This document shows, piece after piece, positions 55,374-64,000 of a stretch of DNA of 64,000 bases. The translations under genes were made by a program, and so were the position numbers. The notes beneath the pieces were generated by a model. The model searched no databases. It was not told where the DNA came from and was given only the letters and a program-made list of their open reading frames with translations. The first letter of the stretch is position 1. Every line of letters starts with the position of its first letter. Source of the stretch: Xylocopa sonorina (Eukaryota > Arthropoda > Insecta > Hymenoptera > Apidae); assembly GCF_050948175.1 (NCBI RefSeq), contig NW_027490174.1:744001-808000 (forward strand). Reading direction: 5' to 3'.

Positions 55374-58300
55374 TCTGCAAACGCTATTTCCTAGCATGGA
55401 AGTGTCGCATTTACATTCATTTGAAGTGAATACGAGGTATACATGACACTTCGTAATGAATATTATACCATATCATGAAACATAGAAGAGTGATGCGATA
55501 TCGCGTTTTAGGAAGCATTGGAACTCTATTGCTGCGATACGTAGACATCTGCAAACGCTATTTCCTAGCATGGAAGTGTCGCATTTACATTCTTTTGATG
55601 TGAATACGAGATATACATGACACTTCGCAATGAATATTATATCTTCTAATGAAACATAGCAGTGAGATGCGATATCGCGTTTTAGGAAGCATTAGAACTC
55701 TATTGCTACGATACGTAGACATCTGCAAACGCAATTTTCCTAGCATGGAAGTGTCGCATTTACATTCATTTGAGGTGAATACGTGGTATACATGACACTT
55801 CGTAATGAATATTATACCTTATCATGAAACATAGAAGAGTGATGCGATATCGCGTTTTAGGAAGCATTGGATCTCTATTGCTGCGATACGTAGACATCTG
55901 CAAACGCTATTTCCTAGCATGGAAGTGTCGCATTTACATTCTTTTGAAGTGAATACGAGGTATACATGACACTTCGCAATGAATATTATATCTTATCATG
56001 AAACATAGGAATGAGGTGCTATATCGCGTTTTGAGAAGCATTAGAACTCTATTGCTACGATACGTAGACATCTGCAAACGCTATTTCCTAGCATGGAAGT
56101 GTCGCATTTACATTCTTTTGAAGTGAATACGAGGTATACATGACACTTCGAAATGAATATTATACCTTATCATGAAACATAGAACAGTAATGCGATATCG
56201 CGTTTTAGGAAGCATTGGATCTCTATTGCTGCGATACGTAGACATCTGCAAACGCTATTTCCTAGCATGGAAGTGTCTTATTTACGTTCTTTTGAAGTGA
56301 ATACGAGGTATACATGACACTTCGCCATGAATATTATATCTTATCATGAAACATAGGAATGAGGTGCTATATCGCGTTTTGAGAAGCATTGGAGCTCTAT
56401 TGCTACGATACGTAGACATCTGCAAACGCTATTTCCTAGCATGGAAGTGTCGCATTTACATTCATTTGAAGTGAATACGAGGTATACATGACGCTTCGCA
56501 ATGAATATTATACCTTATCATGAAACATAGAAGAGAGATGCGATATCGCGTTTTAGGAAGCATTGGAACTCTATTGCTGCGATACGTAGACATCTGCAAA
56601 CGCTATTTCCTAGCATGGAAGTGTCGCATTTACATGTTTTTGATGTGAATACGAGATATACATGACACTTCGCAATGAATATTATATCTTCTCATGAAAC
56701 ATAGCAGTGAGATGCGATATCGCGTTTTAAGAAGCATTAGAACTCTATTGCTACGATACGTAGACATCTGCAAACGCTATTTCCTAGCAAGGAAATTTCG
56801 CACTTACATTCCACTGAAGTGAATACAAGGTATACATAACATTACACAATGAATATTATATCTTATTACGGAACATAGAAATGAAATACGACATCTCGTT
56901 ATAAGAAGCATTAGTACTCTATTGCTGTGATACGTAGACATCTGCAAACGCTACTTCCTAGCATGGAAGTGTCTTATTTACGTTCTTTTGAAGTGAATAC
57001 GAGGTATACATGACACTTCGCAATGAATATTATATCTTATCATGAAACATAGATGTGAGATGCGATATCGCGTTTTAAGAAGCATTAGAACTCTATTGCT
57101 ACGATACGTAGACATCTGCAAAACGCTATTTCCTAGCATGGAAGTGTCGCATTTACATTCTTTTGAAGTGAATATGAGGTATACATGACACTTCGCAATG
57201 AATATTATATCTTATCATGAAACATAGAAGTGAGATGCGATATTGCGTTCTAAGAAGCATTAGAACTCTATTGCTACGATACGTAGACATCTGCACACGC
57301 TATTTCCTAGCATGGAAGTGTCTTATTTACGTTCTTTTGAAGTGAATACGAGGTATACATGACACTTCGCCATGAATATTATATCTTATCATGAAACATA
57401 GGAATGAGGTGCTATATCGCGTTTTGAGAAGCATTAGAGCTCTATTGCTACGATACGTAGACATCTGCAAACGCTATTTCCTAGCATGGAAGTGTCGCAT
57501 TTACATTCATTTGAAGTGAATACGAGGTATACATGACGCTTCGCAGTGAATATTATACCTTATCATGAAACATAGAAGAGAGATGCGATATCGCGTTTTA
57601 GGAAGCATTGGAACTCTATTGCTGCGATACGTAGACATCTGCAACTGCTATTCCCTAGCATGGAAGTGTCGCATTTACATTCTTTTGATGTGAATACGAG
57701 ATATACATGACACTTCGCAATGAATATTATATCTTATCATGAAACATAGGAATGAGGTGCTATATCGAGTTTTGAGAAGCATTAGCACTCTACTGCCTAT
57801 ATACGTAGACATCTGCAAACTCTATTTTCTAGCAAGGAAATTTCGCACTTACATTCCTCTGAAGTGAATACGAGGTATACATAACATTACACAATGAATA
57901 TTATATCTTATTACGAAACATAGAAATGAAATACGACATCTCGTTTTAAGAAGCATTAGTACTCTATTGCTATGATACGTAGACATCTGCAAACAATATT
58001 TCCTAGCAAGGAAGTGTCGCATTTACATTCTTGTGAAGTGAATACGAGGTATACATGACGCTTCGCAATGAATATTATACCTTCTCATGAAACATAGAAG
58101 AGAGATGCGATATCGCGTTTTAGGAAGCATTGGAACTCTATTGCTGCGATACGTAGACATCTGCAAACGCTATTTCCTAGCATGGAAGTGTCGCATTTAC
58201 ATTCTTTTGATGTGAATACGAGATATACATGACACTTCGCAATGAATATTATATCTTGTCATGAAACATAGAAGTGAGATGCGATATCGCGTTCTAAGAA

Positions 58301-59204
58301 GCACTAGAACTCTATTGCTACGATACGTAGACATCTGCAAACGCTATTTCCTAGGATGGATGGGTCGCATTTACATTCTTTTGAAGTGAGTACGAGGTAT
58401 ACATAACACTCCATAATGAATATTATATCTTCTCATGAAACATAGCAGTGAGATGCGATATCGCGTTTTAAGAAGCATTAGAACTCTATTGCTACGATAC
58501 GTAGACATCTGCAAACGCTATTTCCTAGCATGGAAGTGTCGCATTTACATTCATTTGAAGTGAATACGAGGTATACATGACGCTTCGCAATGAATATTAT
58601 ACCTTATCATGAAACATAGCAGTGAGATGCGATATCGCGTTTTAGGAAGCATTAGAACTCTATTGCTACGATACGTAGGCATCTGCAAACGCAATTTTCC
58701 TAGCATGGAAGTGTCGCATTTACATTCATTTGAAGTGAATACGAGGTATACATGACGCTTCGCAGTGAATATTACACCTTATCATGAAACATAGAAGAGT
58801 GATGCGATATCGCGTTTTAGGAAGCATTGGATCTCTATTGCTGCGATACGTAGACATCTGCAAACGCTATTTCCTAGCATGGAAGTGTCGCATGTACATT
58901 CTTTTGAAGTGAGTACGAGGTATACATGACACTTCGCAATGAATATTATATCTTATCATGAAACATAGGAATGAGGTGCTATATCGCGTTTTGAGAAGCA
59001 TTAGAACTCTATTGCTACGATACGTAGACATCTGCAAACGTTATTTCCTAGCATGGAAGTGTCGCATTTACATTCTTTTGAAGTGAATACGAGGTACACA
59101 TGACTCTTCGCAATGAATATTATATCTTATCATGAAACATAGGAATGAGTTGCGACATCTCGTTTTAAGAAGCATTAGAACTCTATTGCTACGATACGCA
59201 GACA
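55374..59204 (+). repeat. 22-monomer higher-order repeat, 3831 bp, copy 2
   Basis: Directly adjacent tandem copy of 51543-55373. The match continues past the unit end to about 59283, as expected for a tandem duplication, and stops where TTCGTAATG is replaced by TTCGAAATG. Private variants here are CTCGTTATAAGAAGC (about 56897) and GTCGCATGTACATTC (about 58888). The CAAAACGCT marker lies at 57119, exactly 3831 bp from 53288. Confidence 0.92.
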
Positions 59205-62200
59205 TCTGCAAACGCTATTTCCTAGCATGGAAGTGTCGCATTTACATTCATTTGAAGTGAATACGAGGTATACATGACACTTCGAAATGAATATTATACC
59301 TTATCATGAAACATAGAACAGTAATGCGATATCGCGTTTTAGGAAGCATTGGATCTCTATTGCTGCGATACGTAGACATCTGCAAACGCTATTTCCTAGC
59401 ATGGAAGTGTCTTATTTACGTTCTTTTGAAGTGAATACGAGGTATACATGACACTTCGCCATGAATATTATATCTTATCATGAGACATAGGAATGAGGTG
59501 CTATATCGCGTTTTGAGAAGCATTGGAGCTCTATTGCTACGATACGCAGACATCTGCAAACGCTATTTCCTAGCATGGAAGTGTCGCATTTACATTCATT
59601 TGAAGTGAATACGAGGTATACATGACGCTTCGCAATGAATATTATACCTTATTATGAAACATAGCAGTGAGATGCGATATCGCCTTTTAGGAAGCATTAG
59701 AACTCTATTGCTACGATACGTAGACATCTGCAAACGCTATTTCCTAGGATGGATGGGTCGCATTTACATTCTTTTGAAGTGAGTACGAGGTATACATAAC
59801 ACTCCATAATGAATATTATATCTTCTCATGAAACATAGCAGTGAGATGCGATATCGCGTTTTAAGAAGCATTAGAACTCTATTGCTGCGATACGTAGACA
59901 TCTGCAAACGCTATTTCCTAGCATGGAAGTGTCGCATTTACATTCATTTGAAGTGAATACGAGGTATACATGACGCTTCGCAATGAATATTATACCTTAT
60001 CATGAAACATAGCAGTGAGATGCGATATCGCGTCTTAGGAAGCATTAGAACTCTATTGCTACGATACGTAGGCATCTGCAAACGCAATTTTCCTAGCATG
60101 GAAGTGTCGCATTTACATTCATTTGAAGTGAATACGAGGTATACATGACGCTTCGCAGTGAATATTATACCTTATCATGAAACATAGAAGAGTGATGCGA
60201 TATCGCGTTTTAGGAAGCATTGGATCTCTATTGCTGCGATACGTAGACATCTGCAAACGCTATTTCCTAGCATGGAAGTGTCGCATTTACATTCTTTTGA
60301 AGTGAATACGAGGTATACATGACACTTCGCAATGAATATTATATCTTATCATGAAACATAGAAGAGATATGCGATATCGCGTTTTAGGAAGCATTGGAAC
60401 TCTATTGCTGCGATACGTAGACATCTGCAAACGCTATTTCCTAGCATGGAAGTGTCGCATTTACATTCTTTTGAAGTGAATACGAGGTATACATGACACT
60501 TCGCAATGAACATTATATCTTATCATGAAACATAGCAGTGAGATGCGATATCGCGTTTTAAGAAGCATTAGTACTCTATTGCTACGATACGCAGACATCT
60601 GCAAACGCTATTTCCTAGCATGGAAGTGTCGCATTTACATTCATTTGAAGTGAATACGAGGTATACATGACGCTTCGCAATGAATATTATACCTTATCAT
60701 GAAACATAGCAGTGAGATGCGATATCGCGTTTTAGGAAGCATTAGAACTCTATTGCTACGATACGTATACATCTGCAAACGCAATTTTCCTAGCATGGAA
60801 GTGTCGCATTTACATTCATTTGAAGTGAATACGTGGTATACATGACACTTCGTAATGAATATTATACCTTATCATGAAACATAGAAGAATGATGCGATAT
60901 CGTGTTTTAGGAAGCATTGGATCTCTATTGCTGCGATACGTAGACATCTGCAGACGCTATTTCCTAGCATGGAAGTGTCGCATTTACATTCTTTTGATGT
61001 GAATACGAGATATACATGACACTTCGCAATGAATATTATATCTTCTAATGAAACATAGCAGTGAGATGCGATATCGCGTTTTAAGAAGCATTAGAAATCT
61101 ATTGCTACGATACGTAGACATCTGCAAACGCTATTTCCTAGCATGGAAGTGTCGCATTTACATTCATTTGAAGTGAATACGAGGTATACATGACGCTTCG
61201 CAATGAATATTATACCTTATCATGAAACATAGAAGAGAGATGCGATATCGCGTTTTAGGAAGCATTGGAACTCTATTGCTGCGATACGTAGACATCTGCA
61301 AACGCTATTTCCTAGCATGGAAGTGTCGCATTTACATGTTTTTGATGTGAATACGAGATATACATGACACTTCGCAATGAATATTATATCTTCTCATGAA
61401 ACATAGCAGTGAGATGCGATATCGCGTTTTAAGAAGCATTAGTACTCTATTGCTACGATACGTAGACATCTGCAAACGCTATTTCCTAGCAAGGAAATTT
61501 CGCACTTACATTCCACTGAAGTGAATACAAGGTATACATAACATTACACAATGAATATTATATCTTATTACGGAACATAGAAATGAAATACGACATCTCG
61601 TTTTAAGAAGCATTAGTACTCTATTGCTGTGATACGTAGACATCTGCAAACGCTATTTCCTAGCATGGAAGTGTCTTACTTACGTTCTTTTGAAGTGAAT
61701 ACGAGGTATACATGACAGTTCGCAATGAATATTATATCTTATCATGAAACATAGAAGAGTGATGCGATCTCGCGTTTTAGGAAGCATTGGATCTCTATTG
61801 CTGCGATACGTAGACATCTGCAAACGCTATTTCCTAGCATGGAAGTGACGCATTTACATTCTTTTGAAGTGAATACGAGGTATACATGACACTTCGCAAT
61901 GAATATTATATCATATCATGAAACATAGGAATGAGGTGCTATATCGCGTCTTGAGAAGCATTGGATCTCTATTGCTGCGATACGTAGACATCTGCAAACG
62001 CTATTTCCTAGCATGGAAGTGTCGCATTTACATTCTTTTGAAGTGAATACGAGGTATACATGACACTTCGCAATGAATATTATATCTTATCATGAAACAT
62101 AGGAATGAGTTGCGACATCTCGTTTTAAGAAGCATTAGAACTCTATTGCTGCGATACGCAGACATCTGCAAACGCTATTTCCTAGCATGGAAGTGTAGCA

Positions 62201-62620
62201 TTTACAGTCATTTGATGTGAATACGAGGTATACATGACACTTCGCTATGAATATTATACCTTGTCATGAAACATAGAAGAGTTATGCGATATCGCGTTTT
62301 AGGAAGCATTGGATCTCTATTGCTGCGATACGTAGACATCTGCAAACGCTATTTCCTAGCATGGAAGTGTCGCATTTACAGTCATTTGAAGTGAATACGA
62401 GGTATACATGACACTTCGTAATGAATATTATACCTTATCATGAAACATAGAAGAGTGATGCGATATCGCGTTTTAGGAAGCATTGGATCTCTATTGCTGC
62501 GATACGTAGACATCTGCAAACGCTATTTCCTAGCATGGAAGTGTCGCATTTACATTCATTTGAAGTGAATACGAGGTATACATGGCGCTTCGCAATGAAT
62601 ATTATATCTTATCATGAAAC
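59205..62620 (+). repeat. Mosaic satellite segment reusing right-half monomers
   Basis: About 20 monomers drawn from types seen at 44-58 kb: extra-T variants (about 60085 and 60780), the CATGTTTTTGATGTG monomer (about 61335), CCTAGGATGGATGGG (about 59744), and the linked pair with TTTCGCACTTAC (about 61498) and CGACATCTCG. Their order differs from the 22-mer, so this is a rearranged assembly rather than a third copy. No gene is present. Confidence 0.84.
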
Positions 62621-64000
62621 ATAGATGTGAGATGCGATATCGCGTTTTAAGAAGCATTGGAACTCTATTGCTACGATACGTAGACATCTGCAAAACGCTA
62701 TTTCCTAGCATGGAAGTGTCGCATTTACATTCTTTTGAAGTGAATATGAGGTATACATGACACTTCGCAATGAATATTATATCTTATCATGAAACATAGA
62801 TGTGAGATGCGATATCGCGTTCTAAGAAGCATTAGAACTCTATTGCTACGATACGTAGACATCTGCACACGCTATTTCCTAGCATGGAAGTGTCTTATTT
62901 ACGTTCTTTTGAAGTGAATACGTGGTATACATGACACTTCGCCATGAATATTATATCTTATCATGAAACATAGGAATGAGGTGCTATATCGCGTTTTGAG
63001 AAGCATTAGAGCTCTATTGCTACGATACGTAGACATCTGCAAACGCTATTTCCTAGCATGGAAGTGTCGCATTTACATTCATTTGAAGTGAATACGAGGT
63101 ATACATGACGCTTCGCAGTGAATATTATACCTTATCATGAAACATAGAAGAGAGATGCGATATCGCGTTTTAGGAAGCATTGGAACTCTATTGCTGCGAT
63201 ACGTAGACATCTGCAACTGCTATTTCCTAGCATGGAAGTGTCGCATTTACATTCTTTTGATGTGAATACGAGATATACATGACACTTCGCAATGAATATT
63301 ATATCTTATCATGAAACATAGGAATGAGGTGCTATATCCAGTTTTGAGAAGCATTAGCACTCTACTGCCTATATACGTAGACATCTGCAAACTCTATTTT
63401 CTAGCAAGGAAATTTCGCACTTACATTCCTCTGAAGTGAATACGAGGTATACATAACATTACACAATGAATATTATATCTTATTACGAAACATAGAAATG
63501 AAATACGACATCTCGTTTTAAGAAGCATTAGTACTCTATTGCTATGATACGTAGACATCTGCAAACAATATTTCCTAGCAAGGAAGTGTCGCATTTACAT
63601 TCTTGTGAAGTGAATACGAGGTATACATGACGCTTCGCAATGAATATTATACCTTCTCATGAAACATAGAAGAGAGATGCGATATCGCGTTTTAGGAAGC
63701 ATTGGAACTCTATTGCTGCGATACGTAGACATCTGCAAACGCTATTTCCTAGCATGGAAGTGTCGCATTTACATTCTTTTGATGTGAATACGAGATATAC
63801 ATGACACTTCGCAATGAATATTATATCTTATCATGAAACATAGAAGTGAGATGCGATATCGCGTTCTAAGAAGCACTAGCACTCTATTGCTACGATACGT
63901 AGACATCTGCAAACGCTATTTCCTAGGATGGAAGGGTCGCATTTACATTCGTTTGAAGTGAGTACGAGGTATACATAGCACTCCATAATGGATATTATAT
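62621..64000 (+). repeat. Block with CAAAACGCT length variant, fifth copy, cut by window end
   Basis: Follows the 22-mer path from about 57050 onward at an offset of 5572 bp (32 x 174 plus 4). The marker is at 62691, then CTGCACACGC, CTTATTTACGTTC, CTGCAACTGC, CATTAGCACTCTACTGCC and the CGACATCTCG monomer, in the same order. Differences include TATCCAGTTTTGAG (about 63335) instead of TATCGAGTTTTGAG. The window ends inside a monomer, so the array continues to the right. Confidence 0.86.

Larger units (their letters stand above)
1..64000 (+). repeat. 174-bp satellite array, about 368 head-to-tail monomers
   Basis: The whole window is one tandem array. The core word ACGTAGACATCTGC (or a one-base variant) recurs at 41, 215, 389, 562, 736, 910, 1084, 1258 and so on to 63549, 63723 and 63897, which gives a mean period of 174.0 bp. 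All monomers point the same way; I saw no inverted monomers and no inserted foreign DNA. My hand-built consensus has 30 C and 33 G in 174 bases (36% GC). Conserved words in order are ACGTAGACATCTGCAAACGC (1-20), TATTTCCTAGCATGG (21-35), GTCGCATTTACATTC (40-54), GAATACGAGGTATACATGAC (64-83), AATGAATATTATATCTTATC (91-110), ATGAAACATAG (111-121), GATGCGATATCGCG (128-141) and AGAAGCATTAGAACTC (147-162). Monomer length and array size are typical of eukaryotic centromeric or pericentromeric satellites; the chromosomal location is inferred. The choice of strand is arbitrary. Confidence 0.98.

Noticed and set aside
1..64000. CRISPR array
   Set aside because: There are regular repeats, but the entire 174-bp unit is repeated with no unique spacers, and the period is far longer than in CRISPR arrays.
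1..64000. Transposable element or retroelement insertion in the array
   Set aside because: The core word appears in phase in every stretch I checked from start to end, leaving no gap for an insertion. I saw no terminal repeats, target-site duplications or reverse-transcriptase-like frames.
1..64000. Promoters or ribosome-binding-site-like words (AGGAGG, TATAAT-like AT-rich words)
   Set aside because: Words such as AGGAAGGAGG near 20869 and the AT-rich AATATTATATC are ordinary monomer or variant sequence repeated through the array, with no coding region after them.
1..64000. A previously undescribed gene-based biological system
   Set aside because: There are no genes from which to build one. 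What is notable here is the satellite's higher-order architecture, not an encoded system.

Overview
This window is one uninterrupted satellite DNA array. A 174-bp monomer (about 36% GC) repeats head to tail, always in the same orientation, about 368 times from base 1 to base 64000. I found no gene, RNA gene, transposable element, telomere tract, CRISPR array or unique sequence. Phasing every monomer on the word ACGTAGACATCTGC, the first core starts at 41 and the last at 63897. That is 367 periods in 63,856 bp, only 2 bp short of 367 x 174. An array this long, with nucleosome-scale units, indicates a eukaryotic heterochromatic region, most plausibly centromeric or pericentromeric. The species cannot be read from the sequence. 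A loose word-level resemblance to the CEN180-type satellites of Brassicaceae is noted as a weak lead only.

Layout. (1) 1-14860: the most divergent part. It holds a 2.76-kb block present twice (2564-5319 and 7955-10710) and an especially diverged zone at about 12.36-14.86 kb. (2) 14861-24247: more uniform monomers, with a 7-monomer higher-order repeat (HOR, 1218 bp) at 15199-17836, a 1-monomer duplication at about 19.2-19.5 kb and a 4-monomer HOR (696 bp) at 22386-23744. (3) 24248-32916: a 10-monomer tandem HOR (1740 bp, 24248-27787) and a block duplicated at 2088 bp (12 monomers; 29152-30828 and 31240-32916). (4) 32917-51542: mosaic multimers repeating at offsets of 870, 2605, 4700 and 5048/5049 bp. 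(5) 51543-59283: a 22-monomer HOR (3831 bp) in two nearly identical tandem copies. (6) 59284-64000: a mosaic reusing blocks from 40-58 kb.

The pattern fits a satellite evolving by repeated local amplification of multi-monomer segments, with the newest and largest amplifications on the right and older, less homogenised monomers on the left. The monomer has several recognisable subfamilies and several short dyad symmetries (GCGATATCGC; CTACG-ATA-CGTAG; GAAGTG...CACTTC) but no CENP-B box. Short open frames exist only because 174 is a multiple of 3; none looks like a gene.

In all entries, monomer position 1 is the A of ACGTAGACATCTGC. Block boundaries were found by eye and are good to roughly 10 bp.
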